The notes under the pieces were generated by a model that worked only from the letters and a program-made list of their open reading frames with translations, searched no databases and had not been told where the DNA came from. Below, piece by piece: positions 44,079-53,769 of a stretch of 64,000 bases of DNA. A program made the translations under genes and the position numbers. Source of the stretch: Neonectria sp. B-13 (lineage: Eukaryota; Ascomycota; Sordariomycetes; Hypocreales; Nectriaceae). The stretch spans positions 558,001 through 622,000 of the forward strand of contig NOKP01000027.1 in NCBI GenBank assembly GCA_002682825.1, given 5' to 3'. Numbering within the stretch: the first letter of the stretch is position 1; each line of letters opens with the position of its first letter.

Positions 44079-45525
44079 CTATTCCAAGGCCCTCGGTCTG
44101 CTCTCTCATTTGTCTTCAAACCGCCAAATCACCAATCTCTTCGACAAGCCGGGTGCCTCGGGCGCACCAAGGCCCTCGAGCCTTGACCTGAACGCGACAG
44201 CCATTCCCGAGATGCGCGACTGGCTCCGGCGTGCTGGATACACGCCTCAGGACCTCGCTCGCCTACGTCACATTCACATCGCCGGAACCAAGGGCAAGGG
44301 CTCTGTGAGCGCGTTCGCGACGGGGATGCTGCGTGAGTATGGGACCGTCGGCACATATACGAGCCCGCACCTTGTCAGCGTCCGGGAGCGCATCGCCATC
44401 CAAGGTGAGGCGGTTTCGCAGGATGTGTTCGCGGGGGCTTTCTTCGAGCTGTGGGATCGCTTCACCGATGCAGCGAAGAAGGAGGGGATGGGCGCGGCTG
44501 AGGCGGAGGGCCCGGCGTCGAAGCCCTTCTTCTTTCGATTCCTGACGATTCTAGCCTGGCACATCTTCTTGAAGGAGAAGGTAGATTGCGTCGTCTTGGA
44601 GTGCGGCATTGGCGGCGAGTACGACGCGACGAATGTGCTCCCTCCCGAAGCTGTGTCTTCGACGGTCATCACACAGCTTGGCATCGATCATGTAGCCATG
44701 CTAGGAGACACCGTCGAAAAGATAACCTGGCACAAAGCCGGGATCTTCAAACCCAACGTCAAGGCCTTCGTCCGGAAGATCGACGAGCAGCCCGGCGTCA
44801 GGGAGGTTCTTCAGTCAAGGGCGGCGGAGAGGAATGCCCAGCTTGTCGAGCTAGACGACGGCTTTGTTGAGCAATGGGGCGGCGTCCAGGGGAAGCTGGC
44901 AGGCGATTTCCAGAAGTACAACCAGGCGCTGGCTGTCCTCGCCGTCCGGGAACATGTCGGCATGGGGACTGATCCCGCCACGGCATTGCAGGATATCCCC
45001 GACAAGATGGTGAAGGGCCTGAAGGAAGCAACCCTGCGAGGGCGGTGTGAGACCATCCAGGACGGTCCTGTCGGCTGGTATCTCGATGGTGCGCACACAA
45101 AGGACAGCCTGCAACAGGTAGCCAAGTGGTTTGCCCAGTCTCTCGGCCCTGGCGAGACTGCCACGATCGTCTTCAACCAGCAGGAGAGGGATGCGTCGGA
45201 GCTGCTGGCAGTATTCCTCGCTGCTGTTAGACAGGCTGCGGGGAGAAACGATGTTTTCAGCCATGCCCTCTTCACAAGAAACGACCAGGAGAGCCCCGTC
45301 AAGGGTGAAGAACGAGACCTGGACGTGCAACACCGCGCCGCTCGCTTGATGGGTGATGTGATGGCGGGCTGCAGAACCAAGGTTTTGGATAACATTCAGG
45401 ATACAGTGGCCGAGGCAAGGCGAATCGCTGAACGGGAGGGACCAATTCACAAGGTCTTGGTGACGGGAAGCCTACATCTCGTGGGGGGCATCTTGCGAGC
45501 CCTGGAGCCCGAGAGTCTATTGTAG
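44050..45525 (+). CDS. Folylpolyglutamate synthase, paralogue A
   Basis: ATP-dependent Mur-ligase-fold enzyme adding gamma-linked glutamates to tetrahydrofolate, which keeps folates in the cell. Intronless, 491 residues. The ATP loop GTKGKGS is at 79-85. The second family signature covers LGIDHVAMLGDTVEKITWHK. CGIGGEYDATNV and the C-terminal-domain DGAHTKDSL motif are present, as is the conserved end TGSLHLVGG. The Lys in GTKGKG is as in FPGS rather than the Asn of dihydrofolate synthases. Compared with paralogue B it has an insertion before the loop (KPGASGAPRPSS). The start was taken at the first in-frame ATG; the frame is open upstream but only non-ATG codons occur. It ends 70 nt from the stop of paralogue B. 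Confidence 0.92.
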   Translation: MRSHSSLTRDYSKALGLLSHLSSNRQITNLFDKPGASGAPRPSSLDLNATAIPEMRDWLRRAGYTPQDLARLRHIHIAGTKGKGSVSAFATGMLREYGTVGTYTSPHLVSVRERIAIQGEAVSQDVFAGAFFELWDRFTDAAKKEGMGAAEAEGPASKPFFFRFLTILAWHIFLKEKVDCVVLECGIGGEYDATNVLPPEAVSSTVITQLGIDHVAMLGDTVEKITWHKAGIFKPNVKAFVRKIDEQPGVREVLQSRAAERNAQLVELDDGFVEQWGGVQGKLAGDFQKYNQALAVLAVREHVGMGTDPATALQDIPDKMVKGLKEATLRGRCETIQDGPVGWYLDGAHTKDSLQQVAKWFAQSLGPGETATIVFNQQERDASELLAVFLAAVRQAAGRNDVFSHALFTRNDQESPVKGEERDLDVQHRAARLMGDVMAGCRTKVLDNIQDTVAEARRIAEREGPIHKVLVTGSLHLVGGILRALEPESLL

Positions 45526-45595
45526 CTAGATGTCTTGCCGTCTACGCTACACCTCCTGTCTCATATCATGTACCCTGCAAGGCGACATCGACACA

Positions 45596-47262
45596 TTACA
45601 GAGCATCAGCCTTCTCCAATATCCCCAGTGCGCCGCCGACCAAGTGCAAGCTCCCCGTGATGAACGCCTGCACCGACTCGCCCTCCGGAAGCCCCTCGCC
45701 GAGCTGCCGTGCGTATTCAATGGACTGTTCGATGGTCGGCATGACCTTTACGGTGGCATCCGGGTCTATGGATGACCACTTCTCGGCGAAGCGGTGCTGG
45801 ACTGTCATCTTGTCGATGTCAGCGGGGTCGAACTGGCGGTTGACAAAGTCGCGTTTGTAACCGGTCACGGCATAGGTGACGTTTGTGCAGAAGATGACGT
45901 GGTCGAAAGCGGGTTGGCTCTCGCGCTTGGTGGCTTTCTGGATAGACTCGAGGAAGTCGACAGCCTCTGAGCGACCTTGCTGGTTGAAGATCATGATGCG
46001 AGGGCCGGACCTAGGGGGCTTCTTAGTATTTCTCGGCAATCATAGGAACTCGGTAGTAGATTCCACTTACCGGGCTGAGATTTCATCGTTGAACCACTTC
46101 GCCGACATCTTCAGACTGTCAGATGTGTGAGCACCATCGACATGCCACGTCACCTTGCCCTCGGGCTTGACCTCGCACCGGCCTCTCCAAACGACCTTCT
46201 CGAGGCCATCCACAAACTCGAGCGGCAAGGGTTCTGCCTTCGGTGGAATCGAAACGCCCAGCTTCTGCAGTGCGGTTTCCGCCAGGGCGACGGCTAGGGA
46301 GGCATTTCGCTTCTGGAACGCCGCGTCTGGTCGGATCTTGACGGCGCGCAGCCGAGGGTCAATCTCCAACGCCTGTAGGTTGACCTTCTTTTCCACGGCC
46401 CTTTCCCGCAACACCTGTGCTGCCTCAGGGACCTGCTCGATGGTGAAGGCCGGGCTACCGGGCTTCATGATGCCGGCCTTGTGCCATGCAATCTTGCCCA
46501 CGGTGTTGCCGAGCGCGAAGACATGATCGATCCCTAGCGTGCTAATGCCCGATGCCACTGGTCTCTCGACGACGTTTGTCGCGTCAAACTCCCCACCGAT
46601 GCCTGTCTCGTACACTGCTACGTCGACTCCTTCCTGGAGGAACACATGCCAGCTCATGAGGGTCAGGTAGCGGGCATATATAGGTCGCGGGGCCATGAGG
46701 GTGTCCTCTTCCGCTTTAACAGACGACTCGAGCCGGTCCCATACCTCAAAGAAGTATTTTGCAAAAAGAACCTCTGATATGGGCCTTGAGTTGATACGGA
46801 TACGCTCCCGCACGGCGATGAGATGAGGCGAGGTAAATAAGCCCGTCTTGCCGGGGACAGTAAGGCTCTGTTGGTACTGGGCTAGAATGGAGTCGACAAA
46901 GGCACAGGTACTGCCCTTGCCCTTTGTTCCCGCTACATGGACGATGTTGAGGCGATCCAGATCCGCTGGCTTGGGTGGGTGTTAGTCCCAGGGCGAGGTG
47001 TGAGATGAGAGGCATTTCAAGGTGTGTCTCACTGAGTAGCCAATTCGATGCAGGTAGGTCCTCATCTCCTTGATCGAGACAGCATCTGGCCTGATGCCAG
47101 CCTTTCGGCGAGCCTCGATGATATCGAAAGGCGTCTGGAGTGAGTTCAGCGCATCAATCGCATCCTACAGTGCAGAGCAAGGGTCAGCAACGCATTCATC
47201 TGCCGTGAGACAAGGGTGGGATGGGGATGCGTCACATTGTAAGAACGGCTCGGAGACGTCAT
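45596..47262 (-). CDS. Folylpolyglutamate synthase, paralogue B (Met7-like)
   Basis: Second enzyme of the same family, convergent with paralogue A. Exons are 47262-47236, 47164-47033, 46969-46071 and 46010-45596, with introns of 71, 63 and 60 nt. All joins are in phase and give 490 residues. The start MTSPSRSYNVDAIDALNSLQ resembles the usual Met7/FPGS N-terminus. The ATP loop GTKGKGS is at 67-73. The second signature is LGIDHVFALGNTVGKIAWHK; GGEFDATNV and DGAHTSDSL are also present. The C-terminus ends TGSLHLVGGALGILEKADAL. This copy looks like the canonical fungal enzyme because its N-terminus lacks insertions. Which one is mitochondrial cannot be told from sequence alone. Confidence 0.92.
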
Positions 47263-47893
47263 GGTGCAAAGAGCAGCACGGTCGGAGACTACAAAGTTGA
47301 AGGATTGTCCGAGGGCTCGCCACGATACATAACGCATCGAAAGGGCCTGACTTCTTCTCCTACTGGTAACGGATGGACGGTGTAAGGTGAGACTTTGTCT
47401 TTGTTACTCGTCGTTTGGCGACCCGCAGAAAACTCGGGTAATTCGAATTGACTCAGTGGGCGTATGCCTTTGCCCCTACCTCAGATAGTGACTCGCGGGA
47501 TAGAAATAATAGTATCTTCTGAGAAGTTGAATTCAATCACGAGGCTTTGGTGATAGATTACTGGTGTGTGCGAAAATCAAAGCTCCGTCACCTAGTCGAG
47601 GTCGTCGCACACCGTCGGCGTCCATCCCGTGCTGGCATCCTTAGTTGCGGGCATTCGGAAGCCGCTAAGATGGGCCGAAGGTCTTGACGCACCGGTGTAT
47701 CACTACACATGGCATCATTGCTGATAATAGACGACATGGACCCTGGAAGTTGGAGGTTTCCAAACTAGAGACCATCTCTGTAGTAAGAGTATCATCATTT
47801 CCTCGGAAAATCATACTGATACCGCGTTTGATACCTACTACTTCTTAGACTATCTCGGGTCTCCTCCGATGCTCCAAGACCACCTCGGACCCT
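47263..47893. other. Intergenic region upstream of synthase B
   Basis: 631 nt holding the promoter of synthase B and the 3' region of the GFA gene, both minus-strand. No element is recognisable. Confidence 0.55.
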
Positions 47894-48970
47894 TCACCCG
47901 ATGTTATAATCTTCAATTTTGCCTTCCTTCTCCAAGACGTATCTGTTCATTCCTTCCTGCAGCGCTTCGATAAATTCGCTGTCGAACCTCTTACCACTGT
48001 CCAGCCACCCAACCCTGGCTCGCCATGTCAGCCAGTTCTCCGCCATGCCACCCTCGGGAGCTCGCAGAACACCTGTCGAGATATCAACCACCTGCTGTCT
48101 GTCCGTCGGGCGTCGCTCCTCCACTGCGTAGAAGAACGTTGCACCGCATGTGCCGCAGAAGGATCGCAGCACATCGGGTGATGATCGATATGTCTTGGCT
48201 GTCCCGATCAGGAGGTCCGGCTTGATGGGCGGTTCGCAGAGGGCGAGGGGAATGAATGTCCATCCAACCACGTGAGCGCCGTTTACAAGGCGACAGTCCT
48301 CGCAAGCATCGAAGCATGCATACCATTTCGTCTTGTCCACCCGAGAGACGTAGTTTGACATGTAGTTGTCCTTGATGACCTCCTCAGTCGGTCGCGGGAA
48401 GGTGAATGATACGCCGCCACAGTGGCATTTTGCGCGCATACGGTCCTTTCCGTCTGCCCCAACCTCGGGCTCAGACTCGACGAGCTCGGCATCGGGACTG
48501 TCCTCGGGCGGGTTGTAGACATCAAACTCACGCCCTCCGATATGTGTCAACATTTGGGCGATGCCTCCACCCTTGACGGATTTGCTGTAGATGTGCCTCC
48601 CAATCTGGAAGTTCTCTGGGCCATGGTCTGTAAAGATGGACGTCGCAACCGTCCAGTTGCCCTTGTCAAGCCCAATGGCTGCAATGTGGCACCCGCAGGT
48701 CGAGCAAAAGTTGAAGCCCCCACTGGCACCGGGGACAACGTAAGCTGTCATGTTTGCCTCGGACGATGGCCCCACGAACTTGGGCGTGATTCCCGCGGGG
48801 AAGGGGGCGTGGAAAACACATGGGGAACCCAAGCTGAAGCGACATAAGCTGCAGTGACAGAGGTGTGTACGGAGAGGCAGTGATGATTTGGGGATATCGA
48901 CGGTGAAGTGGACAGAGCCACAGGAGCACTTGGCTTCGAGGGTCTTGGTGTCGTTGGACTCCGACATCAT
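47894..48970 (-). CDS. Protein with two GFA/CENP-V zinc domains
   Basis: Single-exon protein of 358 residues with two consecutive glutathione-dependent formaldehyde-activating (GFA, CENP-V) folds. The first has CSCGSVHFTV, HLCHCSLCR and CSTCGCHIAA. The second has CHCGGVSFTF, DACEDCRLVNG and SFCGTCGATFFY. These Cys clusters bind zinc in the family. Known members bind glutathione-formaldehyde adducts or act as carbon-sulfur lyases, but most fungal members have no proven substrate, so no reaction is assigned. Two tandem ATGs open the frame (48970 and 48967). The gene is divergent from URI1 across 454 nt. Confidence 0.88.
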   Translation of the reverse strand: MMSESNDTKTLEAKCSCGSVHFTVDIPKSSLPLRTHLCHCSLCRFSLGSPCVFHAPFPAGITPKFVGPSSEANMTAYVVPGASGGFNFCSTCGCHIAAIGLDKGNWTVATSIFTDHGPENFQIGRHIYSKSVKGGGIAQMLTHIGGREFDVYNPPEDSPDAELVESEPEVGADGKDRMRAKCHCGGVSFTFPRPTEEVIKDNYMSNYVSRVDKTKWYACFDACEDCRLVNGAHVVGWTFIPLALCEPPIKPDLLIGTAKTYRSSPDVLRSFCGTCGATFFYAVEERRPTDRQQVVDISTGVLRAPEGGMAENWLTWRARVGWLDSGKRFDSEFIEALQEGMNRYVLEKEGKIEDYNIG

Positions 48971-49424
48971 GGCGAACTGATGTGTGTTAATGGTGAATTA
49001 ACAAACAAAGTGATCGTGCTACTCATGAAGAGTGAGACTCTTCCCCCACCGATGTGGACGATGCTTGGCCTTTTAAGGAAGGCCCTTGTGTTTCATTGGT
49101 ACGGCATCTCCAGACCGCCAATGTCATCGACGCCCTTACGCCCTTACGCCCTTGACTTCATCGACGCTCACAAACATGGCTCGCAAAAGCCCGGCTAACG
49201 TATCGCGTGGTCTGCCTAATGTGCATCGTGCACGTAGACCATGGCGGGGAGGAGGTGTGAGTTCCCGTTAACCGATATTCAGCCGCACCTTGCCGATCAT
49301 TTATGGATGTACTTCGTACAACCTCAATTTTTACGCGACTCTTCGACGCGCATCACCCGTCGAAATTGCATATTCCTCTTTTCTCTCTCCAGCACCCTCG
49401 CGGAAGCTGACCCAGATCGCCGGC
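48971..49424. promoter_or_regulatory. Divergent promoter GFA / URI1
   Basis: A 454-nt head-to-head spacer. A direct CGCCCTTACGCCCTTA repeat lies near 49131-49150. The frame into URI1 is open upstream (in-frame ATG at 49290), but this part is not conserved-looking. Confidence 0.5.
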
Positions 49425-51206
49425 ATGTCGGGGGTCAAGGATAGCTTCCTGGATCTCGAGCGGCACAGGCTGCAGCTCGAGGACCAGGTCAAGAAGCTGC
49501 AGAAGGGCTTGCAGCATTGGCAGACTTGGGATGCCGAATATGAGGCGCTCAAGGAGGAAGTCGAGGCTGTGCACGAGGCCAGTCCTGCCTCGCTCGCCCA
49601 GATCAAAGGCGCCTTCGAAGGAGAGCTGCTCCACCAGCGCGAGATTGACGAGATCTTTGGCGGCAAAAATCTAAGATCGAAGGACCAGATCGAGAATATT
49701 CTCGACCGCCGCATCGACTATGTCACCAAGAACATTGAGTCTCTACAGAAGCAACTTGAGGCTGCTGAGAACAAGTATGCTGCCGCCACGGTCCTCAGTC
49801 AACCTGACGCCACCGATGAGGATGGCCAGCCCATCACGGAAATCCTTGAACAGCTGGACGATGATGACAACGTCGTCTCCTACCGGCTGAACAAACCAGG
49901 CGATTCTTTGCCTCAAGTCAAGGAGGCCCTGGAAAAGGCAGGTATGAAAGACCTCTCAGAGGCAGCGCCGGACTTGAAGCAACAAGCCTCTCAACAAACT
50001 CCTCGGCAGCAAACTCGACAGCAACCGGGTTCCCAAGCCCAACCGGCCAGCAAGAAGATCCAACAGCCCTTCAGATCTTCATCGCCGGCAAACAAGGCCG
50101 TCTCTTTTGCTCCTGACACAAAATCAGGGGATGTCCCGAAGCCCAAGGTGTCGAGAAATGCCAAGCGCGTCGAAGAAATTATGAAAACTGCCAAGGAGCA
50201 AGAGAACCTCGGCGATGACGGACCGGTCGTCCCCGAGGATGAGAATGAGGATGATGCGGAGATGCGCCGACAAATGCTCGCATACAGCATGGGCGAAGTT
50301 AGTGCAGTGGTCGCCGAGCTGGAACTCGATGACGGCGAAACCGACGACGATGATTATGAGTTTGACTACAGCGACGAGGGATTTGAGGACGATGACGAAG
50401 ACAAGTACGGGCGATCAACCGAAAGTGTTTTAACAGATGGATATCGTCAACGCATGCTCGAGTTGGAGAAGAAGCTCGGCATAAAATCTCGATTCACTAC
50501 CGAGGAGCAAGCCGATGGAGACGGGGAATCAAGTTCAGATGATGAGCGGATTGGTCGGATTGTTGTGAAACAAACTCCCGCAGCGCCGTCATCTGCGTTG
50601 AAGTCTACCCCGTCAAAATCCGACATCAAGGAGAAACAGCCTACCGAAGCTAGCAGCAAGAAGGGCGTGCGGTTCGCCTCAAGTCTTGACATCGCTCCCG
50701 AGAACGACAAGGCCGTGGTACAGCCAGTCAAGGAGGTCGCAGACAAGGACGATGAGCCTTTGGTTGAGCCGCTGAGTGACGTCGTGGAGCGATCTGGTCC
50801 TGCCAAGCCAGCTGAGCCTAAGTCGAGTCGCAGGCCGTCTCGCTTCAAGAAGTCGAGAGGCGAGGGCACTACGAACGACAGTCTTCCACCAGGCCCTATG
50901 AACGTGCCTGCGAGGTTCCTGGACCAAGATCGTCCAACCGCGCCCACAGGTCCCAAGGGGACAACGTTAGCTGACACCCTAGTTGAGCGCGAAATGAGCG
51001 CCGTTCCCAAACCGCTGGGAGAATTTGATGACGATATGGCCCAAGATGAGGTTGCTGACGAGTACCATCGAATGCGCAATAAATTCATCCAGCGAGATGG
51101 TGGCTTCCTCAAAGAAGACGAGTCTCCCATCCAGCCGTTGGATGAAGCCGATGGAGGGCCAGAGCGTGTCAGTCGTTTCAAGGCAGCGAAACTATCAAGA
51201 CAATGA
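49425..51206 (+). CDS. URI1/Bud27-like unconventional prefoldin
   Basis: Predicted 593-residue protein in the URI/Bud27 family, prefoldin-like co-chaperones that bind Rpb5 and help assemble RNA polymerases. The start at 49425 (MSGVKDSFLDLERHRLQLEDQ) begins the prefoldin-type coiled coil. An upstream in-frame ATG at 49290 would add 45 unlikely residues. The N-terminal ~150 residues have paired helices with the GKNLRSKDQIENILDRRIDYVTKNI turn typical of alpha prefoldins. The rest is acidic and Gln/Ser-rich and contains NAKRVEEIMK and KKGVRFASSLD segments. The end, RVSRFKAAKLSRQ, matches the family's C-terminal motif. No introns are evident. The assignment rests on overall layout and end motifs. 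Confidence 0.82.
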   Translation: MSGVKDSFLDLERHRLQLEDQVKKLQKGLQHWQTWDAEYEALKEEVEAVHEASPASLAQIKGAFEGELLHQREIDEIFGGKNLRSKDQIENILDRRIDYVTKNIESLQKQLEAAENKYAAATVLSQPDATDEDGQPITEILEQLDDDDNVVSYRLNKPGDSLPQVKEALEKAGMKDLSEAAPDLKQQASQQTPRQQTRQQPGSQAQPASKKIQQPFRSSSPANKAVSFAPDTKSGDVPKPKVSRNAKRVEEIMKTAKEQENLGDDGPVVPEDENEDDAEMRRQMLAYSMGEVSAVVAELELDDGETDDDDYEFDYSDEGFEDDDEDKYGRSTESVLTDGYRQRMLELEKKLGIKSRFTTEEQADGDGESSSDDERIGRIVVKQTPAAPSSALKSTPSKSDIKEKQPTEASSKKGVRFASSLDIAPENDKAVVQPVKEVADKDDEPLVEPLSDVVERSGPAKPAEPKSSRRPSRFKKSRGEGTTNDSLPPGPMNVPARFLDQDRPTAPTGPKGTTLADTLVEREMSAVPKPLGEFDDDMAQDEVADEYHRMRNKFIQRDGGFLKEDESPIQPLDEADGGPERVSRFKAAKLSRQ

Positions 51207-52381
51207 TGAAGTCCGGCAGTACAAGGGCAAAAAAGACAAAGAAAAAGAGAAAGAGAAAGAGAAAGAAAAAGGAACCATATGGATGCCGCCGCCCTGGTGA
51301 TATTCGATACTGAATCGACCATTCCCGACCCATACTCCGCTCAAGTCGCTTGCTGTGACCTGGCATCTGTGACTTGAGTTGTCTGGCTGGCCGGGTCGTC
51401 GGCTCTGCCCGTCTTGCTAACCATGGTGAGGTGTACTATGTATTGTGTGTGCCTTGTGTACATTTGATCTGACCAAACAGCAGCAGCCCAGTCAACCAAC
51501 CCCTCATGATTGGGTTTGCAATGGCCGGAACGCTAGTCATCTGACAATTGATGGGTTGCAGTCTTCAATCTGCTTCCGCATTACTGCCGCGATTCCGAGA
51601 TTGAGTACGAAAATACTAAGGGCTCTCTGATGCCACAATCCATGGATCCATGGGCTCTCCCACGTCCCCATGTCTCCATGTCTATGACCTTGGCTACTCG
51701 TTTCACCCTTCACATCTCAAATAGCATCAAATGATTCTTGTCGCAAATTGTTTCCTTCCTGCGCCGCTGTCTTCCTTGCTCCGTGATCCGCTTTGGGAGT
51801 TTGGGGGTTCCTGTTTGGCTACACTGTTCCCGCAGGTCGCAGCATGTGGGGTGGATCGCCGGATGTTCGGCACTGCACACGACGGCCGCGGTGCCGGGTG
51901 CCGGAGATGGCTGACGTTGCTACCAACGCCCACGAATGCCCGCTGCACGGCCACCCCGGCTGGGCCTTCATTTGTTGTTCTCGGACCTCACTGGTGTTTG
52001 AGGCTGAGCTGGGCCCTTGTTTTGGCTCACCTATTGCATCGCCGTGGCCGAGAGTGGCTACCAGCCAGCCCGAGTTCACGCCTGCCACACGGCAAACCGG
52101 CACCGCTACGATACGTCACCCATGATTCTTGCCTCATCTGCCCTGAACCGGGATGACAGAGGTGAGACACGCAACTGGGACTTGAGGCCTCTTGGTATCT
52201 TCGTACCCAGTCGTCAGGGTATCCGGCGGGCTGCCGCCGACGCAACTAACCATGAGTACTTAAGGACGACGCCCGACAATGGATGCCGCCTCCCACAACA
52301 ACACTGTACTATAACAACAACTCTAAACCGGACCTTACTTCGAAATCCCCAAGACGACTCCCCTTCTGCATCTAATTCAAA
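51207..52381. promoter_or_regulatory. Upstream region of the small Cys-rich gene
   Basis: About 1.2 kb. A GAAAGA-type purine microsatellite (51232-51272) lies just after the URI1 stop. Further right is the promoter and a probable leader (ACAACAACACTG-type A/C-rich sequence near 52300-52381). No other gene is supported. Confidence 0.5.
51232..51272. repeat. GAAAGA-type microsatellite in URI1 3' region
   Basis: Imperfect (GAAAGA)n purine run of about 40 nt, starting about 25 nt after the URI1 stop codon. Confidence 0.8.
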
Positions 52382-52614
52382 ATGCCTGCCCCCATGGAAC
52401 CTACTCAGCAAGCCCCCATGGCTGCCGACAATGGCGAGATTGTCTCCCAGCAGCCCGTGAGTTTCTCCCTTCTGTCCTACTTCCTTGGTCACGGACCCTC
52501 GAACTGACAGACAAGACTTCTGAGCCCCAGCCTGAGATGTCGATGCGTGGTGGTGAGGAGGCTGGCTGCGAGATCTGCTGTGGTCTCTGCGCCTGTGAGG
52601 AGGGATGCTGCTAA
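52382..52614 (+). CDS. 52-residue cysteine-rich protein
   Basis: Two exons, 52382-52456 and 52531-52614, join in phase 0 across a 74-nt intron (GTGAGT donor, CTGAC branch site, CCCCAG acceptor). They encode 52 residues. The N-terminus is Gln/Pro/Met-rich (MPAPMEPTQQAPMAADNG). The C-terminal end packs seven cysteines into 16 residues (CEICCGLCACEEGCC). No signal peptide is evident, so it is probably intracellular. The cysteine packing could bind metal, as in small metallothioneins, or be S-acylated and tether the protein to membranes, as in other fungal CC-rich tails. Neither is shown. An upstream AAG acceptor at 52515 would insert TSEPQ and also keeps frame. It is too short for most gene finders. 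Confidence 0.7.
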
Positions 52615-53367
52615 ACACAGCTCGCTAGCACCTTGAAGTGGATTGTATCCGTATAGCAATGGAGGAGAGCCTGTGAATTCTTGATGGATTTGGAGGGAGT
52701 TTAGTCACTTTATGAGATTCGTGACGATAGAAATGATATCCTCGTTATATAAGTCGACGAAACTGCGTCTGACAAGGGAGGTCAATCTCAAGGCTGACCT
52801 TCCACAAGATATAAAAATATGTAGCCACAATCCGTGGCCTGTTACTCCACATAGTAATCTTCCAATGTTGCCGCTGGGTAATTTGTTGCCAGGTCGGATA
52901 TGCTCCAATGTGATCAATGGATTGCTGTTTAACTCACTGACGCTGGTAGCGAATAACTTTAACATCATCATCATCTTTGCTTCACACAAAGCCAGGTATC
53001 GGTTACACAGCGAGCTATGGAATCAAGTTTCATGTCCGAACCCGCTGCAAAGCACGAAATACATACCGGTGCTTAGTTTGGCTTCATTTTCCGAAACTCA
53101 CAATAAGATGAAGTGTATAGTATAGGGTAAGTCTCAAGCAAAATCGGGGGTTAGAAGCATGTTGCGAAAACCCGCAACATCACGATGCTAGGATGTATCT
53201 CCCGGACAGAAAAGATATACAACTCTATCTACTCTGTAGAAGAAAAAAATTAATTTCATTAGCCATCAGTAGCCATCATCGTCCTTGCCAGCTATAAGAC
53301 ATGTTCTGACGCAGAGGTGAGAGAGAGCAACAGTAAAAAGAACAACTTGACCAGACAGTCAAAAATG
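52615..53367. other. Intergenic region before tRNA-Val
   Basis: 753 nt, AT-richer than the surroundings. It holds the 3' region of the small Cys-rich gene. Open frames here have no coding look. Confidence 0.55.
53361..53365 (-). terminator. Pol III terminator of tRNA-Val
   Basis: A run of five T on the minus strand, starting three bases after the discriminator base. Confidence 0.85.
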
Positions 53368-53441
53368 TGATTCCGCCCGGGCTCGAACCGGGGACCTTCT
53401 CGGTGTTAACGAGATGCCATAACCAGCTAGACCACGGAACC
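53368..53441 (-). tRNA. tRNA-Val (anticodon AAC)
   Basis: A 74-nt cloverleaf without intron. The acceptor stem GGTTCCG pairs with CGGAATC, with one G-U pair. The A box is TAGCTGGTTATGG, and the B box GGTTCGAGCC is canonical. The anticodon stem is TCTCG/CGAGA around loop TTAACAC, so the anticodon is AAC, reading GTT and, after inosine formation, GTC and GTA. The discriminator base is A. CCA is not encoded, as expected. Confidence 0.97.
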
Positions 53442-53769
53442 AGCTGTTGTGCTGTTATTGGAAGAAGCTGGACTGTTGATGCATATATTTCTTGGTAGTT
53501 GTAGACGGATCACTGGCTTGAAGTTTGAAGACTGGGCTCCTGTGCCAAGTCAAGATAGATACGAGTACCACTGGGCGTGAACTGGACTGATTGTTTGGTA
53601 CCTCCAAATTTGTCTGCAGTAAAATACACCGTCGTCTCATCTCTTCGTTGGTGGCCTATCCATCCCATGGATACAAAAGACGGCATCACGGAGCCCTTAT
53701 CCTGGCCTTCCCCCATGTTGTACACAGATTCTACATCCATCACTGGTCGAAATGCCCTCATATATATCG
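53442..53769. other. Intergenic region tRNA to CX9C gene
   Basis: 328 nt with the tRNA 5' flank and the 3' region of the CX9C gene. Nothing else was seen. Confidence 0.55.

Noticed and set aside
49290..49424. Upstream in-frame ATG for URI1
   Set aside because: The extra 45 residues look like translated leader, and the prefoldin helix starts right after the ATG at 49425.
50447..51322. 291-codon minus-strand frame opposite URI1
   Set aside because: Shadow of the acidic, Ser-rich URI1 coding frame. Its Ser/Leu-rich translation is the expected antisense artefact.
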